Shown here: positions 8,234 to 14,434 of the stretch, piece after piece
Layout of the letters: each line of letters begins with the position of its first letter
How positions within the stretch are numbered: the first letter of the stretch is position 1
Assembly (NCBI GenBank): GCA_905214995.1
Contig: CAJMOT010000048.1
Location: 1 to 14,708, forward strand
Length of the DNA: 14,708 nt
Direction: 5' to 3'
DNA from: an uncultured bacterium
Lineage (GTDB): Bacteria; Verrucomicrobiota; Verrucomicrobiia; Opitutales; Intestinicryptomonadaceae
The notes under the pieces: model-generated
Told to the model about the DNA's origin: nothing
What the model saw: the letters and a program-made list of their open reading frames with translations, nothing else
Database searches by the model: none
Made by a program: the position numbers and the translations under genes

Positions 8234-8332
8234 TTATTGTGCTTTCACTTTGGCTAATTTTTCTTTAACGTCAAGAATTTTTTTTAAAAAAATCAATTTT
8301 TTGCGGGGCGAAAAATCCGCATGGGGAGCGCG
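8234..8332 (-). other. AT-rich in-frame continuation after the epimerase stop (gene remnant or 3' UTR)
   Basis: Directly after the TGA at 8333-8335 the same minus-strand frame stays open for 32 codons to a TAA at 8234-8236. The second part reads like real protein: KKLIFLKKILDVKEKL then AKVKAQ, Lys-rich and amphipathic. The DNA is strikingly AT-rich, with runs of eight T and seven A on the plus strand, unlike the surrounding sequence. There is no ATG or GTG start that would make it a separate gene; TTG at 8294-8296 is possible but has no ribosome site. It could be a decayed tail, a foreign remnant or chance. Confidence 0.3.
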
Positions 8333-9160
8333 TCAGTTATTTTTGAGGAATTCCACGTCCTTTTTGACGTTCAAAAGCGGATCAGACGCCGAGCCGTCCT
8401 CTATGATGAAATATCCGTCGTACCCCTGCCTGTCGAGTTCGGCAAGCATCTCTTTCAGCGGCAGAACGCCCTCGCCGTACGCCACAGTCGGGCTGTCCAA
8501 TTTGCCGAATTCCCTTAAATCCTTGAAGTGGATTTCCACAAGCTTGCCCTCCACGTCTTTGAACCCCTGCACATTGTCTATGCCCGAGCACCCCCACGCG
8601 CCGTTGTCGGCGCAGACGCCAACATTTTTCGCATCCTTGATGAGCTCCATCACGACCTTCGGATTGTAATAGTCGTTGCCGCTGCCCTTCTGGTGGCAGT
8701 GGATCGCCATCTTGATTCCGTATTCGCCGCATATTTTGTCCCATAGCGGAAGCAGGCTCTTGGGCGATTCCGTAACGATTGCGGGAATCGAAAATTCCCT
8801 CGCAAATTCGCATATATCGCGGATGCCCTTTTCGTCGTTCGCGCCCACCACGCCGTAGCCTATGATCTTAAAGCCGTTGGAGGACATGAGCCCCTTCACG
8901 TACGCCTTTTGTTCGGGCGTCATCCAATGGCCGAACGCGGCGTCCTTGCCGAACTTGCCGCCGAGCTTCTGCCCCGGGTAGCATTGCAGAGCGCGCACGG
9001 GCGTCTGTTTGAGCATATTCACCGTGTCGGTGAGCGTGCGGTTGTGGAAAGTCCAAGTCTGGACGGCCGCTTTTCTGGGAGCTTTCCGCTCCGAATTGGA
9101 ACCCGCGCAGCCGCAAACGACGGCGGAAAGCGCGGCCAGTAAAACCATGAGCCTTTTCAT
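8333..9160 (-). CDS. Lipoprotein sugar phosphate isomerase/epimerase-like TIM barrel (xylose isomerase-like fold), copy A
   Basis: A 275-residue exported enzyme of the xylose isomerase-like/AP-endonuclease-2 TIM-barrel superfamily. I chose the ATG at 9160 because it gives MKRLMVLLAALSAVVCGC, a lipoprotein signal with lipid Cys18; the longer frame from 9259 hides the signal. Barrel motifs in order are VQTWTFH (33-39), IVTES (128-132), MAIHCH (151-156), GVCADNGAWG (181-190), VEIHFKDL (208-215) and GYFIIEDG (249-256). Likely metal or catalytic ligands are Glu131, His154/His156, Asp185, His211 and Glu254. Family members isomerise or epimerise sugars, and some exported ones work with 3-keto-sugar pathways; the substrate here is unknown. 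It is a paralogue of copy B upstream, with which it shares long blocks (AELDRQGxDGYF). No clear ribosome site is visible. A terminator separates it from copy B, implying its own promoter. Confidence 0.9.
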   Translation of the reverse strand: MKRLMVLLAALSAVVCGCAGSNSERKAPRKAAVQTWTFHNRTLTDTVNMLKQTPVRALQCYPGQKLGGKFGKDAAFGHWMTPEQKAYVKGLMSSNGFKIIGYGVVGANDEKGIRDICEFAREFSIPAIVTESPKSLLPLWDKICGEYGIKMAIHCHQKGSGNDYYNPKVVMELIKDAKNVGVCADNGAWGCSGIDNVQGFKDVEGKLVEIHFKDLREFGKLDSPTVAYGEGVLPLKEMLAELDRQGYDGYFIIEDGSASDPLLNVKKDVEFLKNN

Positions 9161-9280
9161 GCCGCAAAAGGTAGAATCCGGCCAGAAAGCGTTCAAGCAA
9201 TTTGATTTCCAAAATCGCGCGAAAACCATTTTAATGCAAAAATTTTCGCGCCGAATCAAAAACCGCCGGACTGCAAATGC

Positions 9281-9308
9281 GAAAAATCCCCGCGCGGCGG
9301 CGGGGATT
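9281..9308 (-). terminator. Intrinsic terminator of the upstream epimerase-like gene (copy B)
   Basis: On the minus strand AATCCCCGC pairs perfectly with GCGGGGATT (9 bp) around a 6-nt loop. Five consecutive T follow from the end of the stem, at 9286-9282. It begins 35 nt after the stop of copy B and lies about 120 nt before the start of copy A. This is a textbook rho-independent terminator, so the two paralogues are probably not one simple operon. Confidence 0.85.
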
Positions 9309-9342
9309 CGGAAGCAGGGAGACGGCCGCTTGCGGAGTCCAA

Positions 9343-10188
9343 TCAGTGCGTTTTAAGATACTCCGCGCACTTGACCACCTCCGGCAGGTTTTTGCCGTAA
9401 TTGGCCTCGTGCTCTATGAGGAAGTACCCGTCAAAACCCTGCCTGTCGAGCTCGGCGAGCAGCCCCTTCATGTCGAGCTCCCCCGTGCCGAACACTACCG
9501 GCTGGTTCTTGATGTTGCCGAATTCCTTCTGGTCTTTGAAATGGACTATCGCGATTTTCCCTTCGAGAATTTTGTATCCCTCTACGCCGTCTATGCCGGA
9601 GCGCGACCAGTGCCCGTTGTCGGGGCAGGCGTAAATGTTTTTGTACTTTTTTACGAGGTCGCGCACGACTTTCGGGTCGTAGTAGTTGTTGGCTTTGTTG
9701 TCGGAGGCGTGGTTGTGCAGCGCCATTTTGACGCCGTACTTCTCGCAGCATTTCTCCCACTCGTCGAGCCAATCGGCGGGGGCTTCGGTGAGAATGATAG
9801 GAACGCCTATATCCTTCGCGAAGGCGCACGCCCTGTCGATATCCGACTTCTTCGACGTATAATACACTCCGAAGCTGACCGGAACGCAGCCGTTGTCGGC
9901 GAGAATTTTTTTGAGGTAGTCGCGCTCCTCCCTGTTCATATCCGGACCGATGCGCTTGACGTTCGGATATTTTTTGCTGAGCGCCTGGCCCGCCGTAAGG
10001 CCTACGCCCTTTATCCCCGCGTTTTTGAGCAGAGGGAGGGACTCTTCCAGAGTCATTTTGTGGAAAGTGTACATTTGAACCCCGATTTTGCGCGGCTTGG
10101 AGGGGCCGGCGAAAGCGGAATCCGGATAATGCGCGCAGCAGCAGAACGCCGCGGCGCAAAGTGAAATCATGCGCAAAAACTTTTTCAT
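9343..10188 (-). CDS. Exported sugar phosphate isomerase/epimerase-like TIM barrel, copy B
   Basis: A 281-residue exported relative of copy A. The ATG at 10188 gives MKKFLRMISLCAAAFCC followed by SAFA-G near 27/28. A signal peptidase I site is likeliest, although the Cys-rich h-region leaves a lipobox possible. The longer frame to 10236 adds 16 residues that hide the signal. Motifs are VQMYTFHK (37-44), IILTEAP (131-137), MALHNH (155-160), YACPDNGHW (186-194), AIVHFKD (213-219) and GYFLIEHE (254-261). Predicted ligands are Glu135, His158/His160, Asp190, His216 and Glu259. By eye roughly 40% of aligned positions match copy A, consistent with tandem duplication and divergence. The leader holds a hairpin (10211-10227) and a LacI-type palindrome (10231-10246), suggesting sugar-responsive repression. 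The actual substrate cannot be read from the sequence. Confidence 0.92.
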   Translation of the reverse strand: MKKFLRMISLCAAAFCCCAHYPDSAFAGPSKPRKIGVQMYTFHKMTLEESLPLLKNAGIKGVGLTAGQALSKKYPNVKRIGPDMNREERDYLKKILADNGCVPVSFGVYYTSKKSDIDRACAFAKDIGVPIILTEAPADWLDEWEKCCEKYGVKMALHNHASDNKANNYYDPKVVRDLVKKYKNIYACPDNGHWSRSGIDGVEGYKILEGKIAIVHFKDQKEFGNIKNQPVVFGTGELDMKGLLAELDRQGFDGYFLIEHEANYGKNLPEVVKCAEYLKTH

Positions 10189-10210
10189 AACACTGTGTCC
10201 AATTAAAAGG

Positions 10211-10227
10211 GCGGGCGGTTCGCCCGC
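10211..10227 (-). promoter_or_regulatory. Leader hairpin upstream of epimerase-like copy B
   Basis: GCGGGCG and CGCCCGC form a perfect 7-bp stem around a 3-nt loop (or 6 bp around 5 nt). On the minus strand it is followed by CCTTTTAATT and then, about 20 nt later, the ATG of copy B. It may be a weak attenuator or part of the 5' UTR fold. The T-run is short, so terminator function is uncertain. Confidence 0.45.
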
Positions 10228-10230
10228 AAT

Positions 10231-10246
10231 GCTCAAACGTTTGAGC
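10231..10246. promoter_or_regulatory. Putative LacI/GalR-family operator upstream of epimerase-like copy B
   Basis: GCTCAAACGTTTGAGC is a perfect 16-bp palindrome centred on CG. The core AAACGTTT matches the AANCGNTT pattern shared by LacI/GalR-family operators, for example the PurR type CAAACGTTTG. It sits 43-58 nt upstream of the copy B start on the minus strand, a normal place for a repressor site. No LacI-type regulator gene is in the window, so the binding protein would be encoded elsewhere. No convincing -35/-10 pair could be fixed next to it. Confidence 0.6.
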
Positions 10247-10250
10247 CTTC

Positions 10251-10263
10251 GCCAAAATTTGGC
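10251..10263. promoter_or_regulatory. Second inverted repeat next to the LacI-type palindrome
   Basis: GCCAAA and TTTGGC flank a single A, starting 4 nt after the 16-bp palindrome. The arms differ from the LacI-type core, so this could be a second regulator's site, part of the promoter region, or chance. It overlaps TTGCCA on the minus strand, a possible -35 hexamer, but no good -10 follows at 16-18 nt. Confidence 0.3.
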
Positions 10264-10472
10264 AAGAAAAAATTTCCCATGCGTGCGCGATAAGATATAA
10301 AAACGTATCGGGAATTACGCCCTTCCCCGCCGCATCCCAAACGGAAATCTCGCGCCGCGCGCCAAACGAGAACGCGCCAATATCCGCACAGGCGCGCGAA
10401 AAAACAATTACGCCCGCGGCGACGCGCCCGCGAAAATCCGGCGCGCCATCGCAAAGGATATTTCAAATCCCC

Positions 10473-10502
10473 AAAAAAACGGCCCGCCACTTTAAAGCGG
10501 GC
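10473..10502 (-). terminator. Terminator-like hairpin on the minus strand with no assigned gene
   Basis: On the minus strand GCCCGC pairs with GCGGGC (6 bp, 9-nt loop TTTAAAGTG). It is followed by one CG step and then seven T (plus-strand A-run 10473-10479). This is a good rho-independent terminator shape, but nothing recognisable is encoded on the minus strand between it and the cyclase start. It could end a short noncoding RNA or antisense transcript, or stop readthrough toward copy B. Confidence 0.55.
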
Positions 10503-10552
10503 GGCATGCGGATTCGCCTCGGAAGCGCTCATTTCGCGCGACGGGAATTTTG

Positions 10553-10566
10553 AATGCGGACGCATT
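10553..10566. promoter_or_regulatory. 6-2-6 palindrome upstream of the squalene-hopene cyclase gene
   Basis: AATGCG and CGCATT are exact complements separated by GA, about 126 nt before the chosen cyclase start. The dyad has the size of a helix-turn-helix dimer site. No matching regulator is present in the window, so its role is conjecture. Confidence 0.3.
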
Positions 10567-10601
10567 TGGGTTTTCATCAGCGCGTTATACGGACACATTT
10601 T

Positions 10602-10623
10602 TGAGCAACTGCTCATTTTTTTT
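10602..10623 (+). terminator. TGAGCA-AC-TGCTCA palindrome followed by T8, terminator-like, upstream of shc
   Basis: TGAGC pairs with GCTCA around AACT (10602-10615), followed at once by eight T (10616-10623). The stem is only 5 bp, so termination may be weak. The same 14 nt is a perfect 6-2-6 dyad and could instead be an operator. It ends about 68 nt before the cyclase start. Either it shields shc from upstream transcription, or it attenuates a leader if the promoter lies upstream. No strong promoter could be placed downstream: TTGACC at 10644-10649 lacks a good -10. Confidence 0.45.
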
Positions 10624-10691
10624 CAAATCCGGCCATTTTTTGGTTGACCCGCCCGCTTTGTTTGAAAAACATTAGGAAAATATTTTTTGTT

Positions 10692-12734
10692 ATGCCAAAG
10701 GAAAAGACAGAAACGCAGACGACTGCCGAAACCGCAAAGGGATCCATGCGCGAAGCCATAAAAAAGGCGATTGACTGGCTCAAAGTCCGCCAGGCCCCCG
10801 ACGGCATGTGGAACGCCCCGCTCGAAACCAACTGCTGCATGGAGGCGCAGTGGATTCTGGCAATGCACTTCATCGACTTTGACGACCCCAAAAAGCCGGG
10901 AGTATTGCAGTACATTCTCGACAGGCAGCGCGAGGACGGCGCGTGGGACGTTTACTACGGCTCCGAGCACGGAGATATAAACACCACCCTCGAATGCTAC
11001 TTCGCCCTGCGCATCAGCGGGTTCGACCCCGACGACGCGGTGCTCGCCAAGGCGCGCAAATGGCTCATCGAAAACAAGTGGACGGAGCGCATCCGCGTGT
11101 TCACAAAATATTGGCTCGCGCTCTTTGGGCAATGGCCGTGGGCGCACACTCCGGTGCTCCCTCCGGAAATAGTGTTCCTGCCGAGCTGGTGCCCGTTCAA
11201 CATATACGACTTCGCGGCGTGGGCGCGCTCTACTATGATGCCCATTTCAATCCTCACGGCGCGCAGACCCGTCAAGGAGCTGCCGGAGGAATTGCAGCTC
11301 GACGAGCTCTTCCCCGAAGGGCGCGACAAGGTTGACTACCGCCTGCCCCGCAAAAACGAAAATTTCCTGAGCTGGGAAAACTTCTTCATGAAGCTCGACC
11401 ACGCCCTGCACGCCTACAACCGCTCTCCCGTAAAGCCGTTTAGGGAAAGCGCGATAAAGCTCGTGCTCCAATGGCTGCTCGAACACCAGGACGAAGACGG
11501 CGCGTGGGGAGGAATCCAACCGCCGTGGATTTACGCGATTCTCGTGATGCACATCGAGGGGTTCGCCAAAGACCAGGTGAATATGTCGCGCGCAATAGAC
11601 GCCTTCAACCTGCACTGGCAGGTTCCGCGCGGCGAGGGCATAATGCTCCAAGCGAGCGAAAGCCCCGTGTGGGACACCTTTTTGACGATGATCGCGCTTA
11701 TGGACGCGGGCGAAACGCCCGGGACGAGCCCCGAGCTCGTCAAGGCGCTCGACTACGTCCTCGCCAAGGAAAACCATTACTACGGCGACTGGTCGGTGAA
11801 AGTCGGCAAGCACATAGAGCCGAGCGGATGGGCGTTCCAGCGCGCCAACAACTATTATCCGGACATCGACGACGCGGCTATCGCCATTTGCGCGCTCAAG
11901 CGCATCCAGAGGCTGCTGCCGCGCGAAAGCCTCCGGAGCCGCAGAATCGACGCGGCGGTGCGCAGGGCGGTAAACTGGATTTTGGAAATGCAGAGCTCCA
12001 ACGGCGGCTGGGCGGCTTTCGACAAGGACAACAACCGCGAGCTCGTGACGAAAATCCCGTTCTGCGACTTCGGCGAAGTCCTCGACCCGCCGAGCTCGGA
12101 CGTTACGGCGCACGTCATAGAGGCGCTCGCGATGTGCGGATTTTCGCGCAACCACCCCGCGATCGCCAAGGCGGTGAAATTCATATACGACGAGCAGGAG
12201 GACGACGGAAGCTGGTTCGGCAGGTGGGGCGTCAACTACGTCTACGGATGCGGCGCGGTGATACCGGCGCTCGTGGCGGTAGGCGACACAAAGGAAACGC
12301 CGCGCATAAGAAAGGCGCTCGACTGGCTCGCCTCAAAGCAGAATCCCGACGGCGGCTGGGGAGAGACGATAGCCTCTTACATGGAGCCCAAATACGCCGG
12401 AACCGGCATTCCCTCCACGGCTTCTCAGACGGCGTGGGCGCTCGGCGCGTACCTCGCGGTGGGCGACAAGAACTACGACAAAATAATTAGGAAGGCGTGC
12501 GAATTTCTCGTTTCCTCGCAGAAGGAGGACGGCACGTGGGACGAGCCTTACTACACCGGAACGGGCTTCCCCGGCTACGGGCTCGGGGCGAAAATCGACC
12601 TGCGCAACGGCGCGCCGCTCCCGCAGGGCAAGGAGCTCGCGCGCGGCTTTATGTTGAACTACAACTGGTACAGGCACTACTTCCCGCTTACCTCACTCGG
12701 CAGGGCGGAAAAATACTTTGAAAGCCAAAAGTAA
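10692..12734 (+). CDS. shc: Squalene-hopene cyclase (class II triterpene cyclase)
   Basis: A 680-residue monotopic membrane enzyme that cyclises squalene to hopene/hopanol, the first committed hopanoid step. The catalytic DxDD motif is DIDD at 391-394 (central Asp393), in YYPDIDDAA; the usual following Thr is Ala. The DVTAH segment supplies His474, the counterpart of His451 in the Alicyclobacillus enzyme. Many QW repeats occur (QAPDGMW at 34-40, then QREDGAW, HQDEDGAWGG, MQSSNGGW, EQEDDGSW, KQNPDGGW, SQKEDGTW). GIQPPW, SPVWDT, IPFCDFGEV and WFGRWGVNY are all conserved. Between GTGFPG (623-628) and FMLNYNWYRHYFP (from 653) there are about 24 extra residues compared with Alicyclobacillus. I chose ATG 10692; TTG 10644 lies in a promoter-like stretch, and ATG 10746, with AAGGG before it, is a possible shorter start. 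No other hopanoid genes are nearby. Confidence 0.97.
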   Translation: MPKEKTETQTTAETAKGSMREAIKKAIDWLKVRQAPDGMWNAPLETNCCMEAQWILAMHFIDFDDPKKPGVLQYILDRQREDGAWDVYYGSEHGDINTTLECYFALRISGFDPDDAVLAKARKWLIENKWTERIRVFTKYWLALFGQWPWAHTPVLPPEIVFLPSWCPFNIYDFAAWARSTMMPISILTARRPVKELPEELQLDELFPEGRDKVDYRLPRKNENFLSWENFFMKLDHALHAYNRSPVKPFRESAIKLVLQWLLEHQDEDGAWGGIQPPWIYAILVMHIEGFAKDQVNMSRAIDAFNLHWQVPRGEGIMLQASESPVWDTFLTMIALMDAGETPGTSPELVKALDYVLAKENHYYGDWSVKVGKHIEPSGWAFQRANNYYPDIDDAAIAICALKRIQRLLPRESLRSRRIDAAVRRAVNWILEMQSSNGGWAAFDKDNNRELVTKIPFCDFGEVLDPPSSDVTAHVIEALAMCGFSRNHPAIAKAVKFIYDEQEDDGSWFGRWGVNYVYGCGAVIPALVAVGDTKETPRIRKALDWLASKQNPDGGWGETIASYMEPKYAGTGIPSTASQTAWALGAYLAVGDKNYDKIIRKACEFLVSSQKEDGTWDEPYYTGTGFPGYGLGAKIDLRNGAPLPQGKELARGFMLNYNWYRHYFPLTSLGRAEKYFESQK

Positions 12735-12741
12735 AACGGAC

Positions 12742-12770
12742 AAGGCCGCCGAGCGCGGCCTTTATTTTTA
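12742..12770 (+). terminator. Intrinsic terminator of the squalene-hopene cyclase gene
   Basis: AAGGCCGC (12742-12749) pairs exactly with GCGGCCTT (12755-12762) around a 5-nt loop, followed by TATTTTTA. It starts 7 nt after the cyclase stop and ends only about 12 nt before the ATG of the next gene on the same strand. Confidence 0.85.
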
Positions 12771-12781
12771 AAATGACGGAT

Positions 12782-13171
12782 ATGAAATTTTCCATATGTT
12801 TGACTGCGGCCGCCATTGCGCTATGCGGCTGCGCGGGAGACGGCGGAACGAGAGAAGCCGCTTTTGCCTCCGGGCAGCCGAAAGCGAAAATCGAGTGCCG
12901 CGCCTCCGAAACTTTCGCCGCAACTCTTCCCTCAAATCCGACGACCGGATGCGTATGGACGGCGCTCTGTCCCGACGGCGTAAAATTTCTGGGCAAAAAA
13001 TATCTCCCCGAAGGCGGCGCGGAAAAATTGTGCGGCTCCGGCGGCGCGGAACGCTTTGAATTCGCCGCCATATCCAAAGGCGAGCGCGAAATAAAATTCG
13101 AATGCCGCCGCCCGTGGGAAGAGAACGCCTTTCCCGCGGAATCAAAAGCCTTGTCCGTAAAAATAAAATAG
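12782..13171 (+). CDS. Chagasin-like (inhibitor family I42) cysteine protease inhibitor, predicted lipoprotein
   Basis: A 129-residue predicted lipoprotein. The ATG at 12782 gives MKFSICLTAAAIALCGC with lipid Cys17; an ATG at 12773 would add three residues. The three signature loops of chagasin/ICP inhibitors are present in order: LPSNPTTGCVW (49-59), GSGGAERFEF (85-94) and RRPWE (109-113). These loops wedge into the active site of papain-family (C1) cysteine proteases. The usual NPTTGY has Cys in place of Tyr. The mature part has five further cysteines (39, 57, 63, 84, 108), so disulfides are possible, which classic chagasins lack. The target, host or own protease, is unknown. A terminator ends just upstream and no ribosome site is evident, so expression depends on readthrough or an unseen promoter. 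Confidence 0.88.
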   Translation: MKFSICLTAAAIALCGCAGDGGTREAAFASGQPKAKIECRASETFAATLPSNPTTGCVWTALCPDGVKFLGKKYLPEGGAEKLCGSGGAERFEFAAISKGEREIKFECRRPWEENAFPAESKALSVKIK

Positions 13172-14387
13172 CAAATCTCGCGAAACAATCGCGGGTCATC
13201 GGCCCGACGGCCGAATTGCGCCTTGCCCGCTTCCGATGCCCTCCGCAAGTCCCCGATTCTGCCGGAATTTTCAAAACCCTTTTCAGACCCGAAAAATCCC
13301 GTGAGAATATCGCAAGCGAGAATCCGAAACACCGGACTGCGCGCATAACGGGCGGCGCCGCCGGACATTCCCAAGCAATAAAAGGCTTTTCGCCTTTTCC
13401 GTCGTCAAAAGCGGATTGTCCTCAACGCCGGCTCCGCAAGCGCGGCATTCGGATTAAACCGCGCGGAACACTTCGGAAAGGAATACGTCTCAATCTTGCC
13501 GCCTTTGCGCGGCGACATGCGAAGCCCCCTTCCCTGGCGCTCCGAACCCCGCCCTTGCAGTATGCAAAAAACCGCAAGGCGCGCCATCTGACGGGTTCCA
13601 GCCGGCCGTAATTATGCTTTTCTTAGAGGCCCGCCGCTTCCATCCATTCGCGCCGAACCCGCCAATTCGCAAAATGGCAGTCGATATTGTCGGCAAGCCC
13701 GCACCGGCGCGACCATTCCGCCGCCCCCGTTGAAGGCACAGTACGGCCGATTATAGATTGCGCGAATTGCGGCGCAAAATCCCAATGCCCTCCCCTTTAC
13801 TTAGAAAATTATTGCGCGAACGCTCCGCAATATTTTGCGCGGGAGGCGAATTTTGCGTTTTCCGTTTTCGGGCAATCCGACCGCAGATTCACGGCGGGCC
13901 GAATTTGGCCGAAGCGTTCAGGCGGAAGTTTTTACCGGCTCCGCGCCGAAAGCGGGGTTTTTGGAGAACGGCAATGGTTGGCTCCCGCTCCGCTTATGGC
14001 GACGGATTCCCGTCCGCCATATTTACGCGGCGCGTTTTCCGCGGACAATTCCGCCTATCGGCTCATTTCCCGCAGCCTCCGCTCCGGTCGGGGCCATTTT
14101 TCGGAGATGGGCGCAAACGACATGAGCCCCTATCGCGCCATTTCCCATTCGCAATTGCCCGCCACGGCTGCACGGCGTTCCGATTTTCAAAAAAATATTT
14201 GTCCCATTTGGAGATTAATCTCCGTTTTGAGAGCGGGCTCAAACGCGGGCTTGCCGCTTTCACGAGAACGCTCCACGGGAGGCCTGCGCTATTTTTCGGG
14301 AGAAAACCCGGGGCGACAAACCGCCTCATTTTGAGTTCAATTCGCGCGCCGGCGCACAGCCGAAGAAAACTCGCGCAATGCGGGCTC
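13172..14387. other. About 1.2 kb gene-free region with scattered palindromes
   Basis: Open frames on the plus strand (for example 13687-14334 and 13758-14423) overlap each other in different frames. They lack domains and ribosome sites and are Arg/Pro/Ser-rich, so I do not call them. Structures seen are CGCGA/TCGCG at 13179-13193 (just after the chagasin-like stop, without a T-tract), AAAAGGC/GCCTTTT at 13380-13398 (7-bp stem, loop TTTTC) and the perfect palindrome GGAGATTAATCTCC at 14210-14223. I found no recognisable RNA gene, transposon end or decayed homologue. Confidence 0.55.
13380..13398. terminator. Symmetric A/T-flanked hairpin, possible bidirectional terminator
   Basis: AAAAGGC and GCCTTTT form a 7-bp stem around TTTTC. 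The A and T runs are part of the stem, so either strand ends the hairpin with four T. It is about 210 nt beyond the chagasin-like stop, the only gene that points at it from the left. Weak but the best candidate terminator for that gene. Confidence 0.4.
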
Positions 14388-14421
14388 AAAAAAAGGCGCA
14401 CCTCAACAAAGCGCGCCTTTT
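14388..14421 (-). terminator. Intrinsic terminator of the small lipoprotein gene
   Basis: On the minus strand AAAAGGCGC pairs with GCGCCTTTT (9 bp) around a 13-nt loop, ending in seven consecutive T (plus-strand A-run 14388-14394). It begins 14 nt after the lipoprotein stop. Clear rho-independent terminator. Confidence 0.85.
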
Positions 14422-14434
14422 AAAGTTTTTCGCC

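Noticed and set aside
9161..9259. Longer N-terminus of epimerase-like copy A from 9259
   Set aside because: It would place 33 ordinary residues before a clear lipoprotein signal; the ATG at 9160 is the sensible start.
10189..10236. Longer N-terminus of epimerase-like copy B from 10236
   Set aside because: It runs through the leader hairpin and buries the signal peptide; ATG 10188 fits better.
10644..10672. TTGACC as -35 of a cyclase promoter
   Set aside because: No acceptable -10 hexamer at 16-18 nt; left unassigned.
10644..10691. TTG start for the squalene-hopene cyclase
   Set aside because: No ribosome site, and the added residues lie in AT-rich promoter-like DNA; ATG 10692 or 10746 is more likely.
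6211..14100. GCCATTTT/AAAATGGC as an intergenic signal word (6211, 10632, 13671, 14093)
   Set aside because: The same word also occurs inside the copy B coding region near 9722, so it is not specific to spacers.
13687..14423. Two overlapping plus-strand open frames of 215 and 221 codons
   Set aside because: They occupy different frames of the same DNA, with no recognisable motifs, signal or ribosome site, and atypical Arg/Ser/Pro content.
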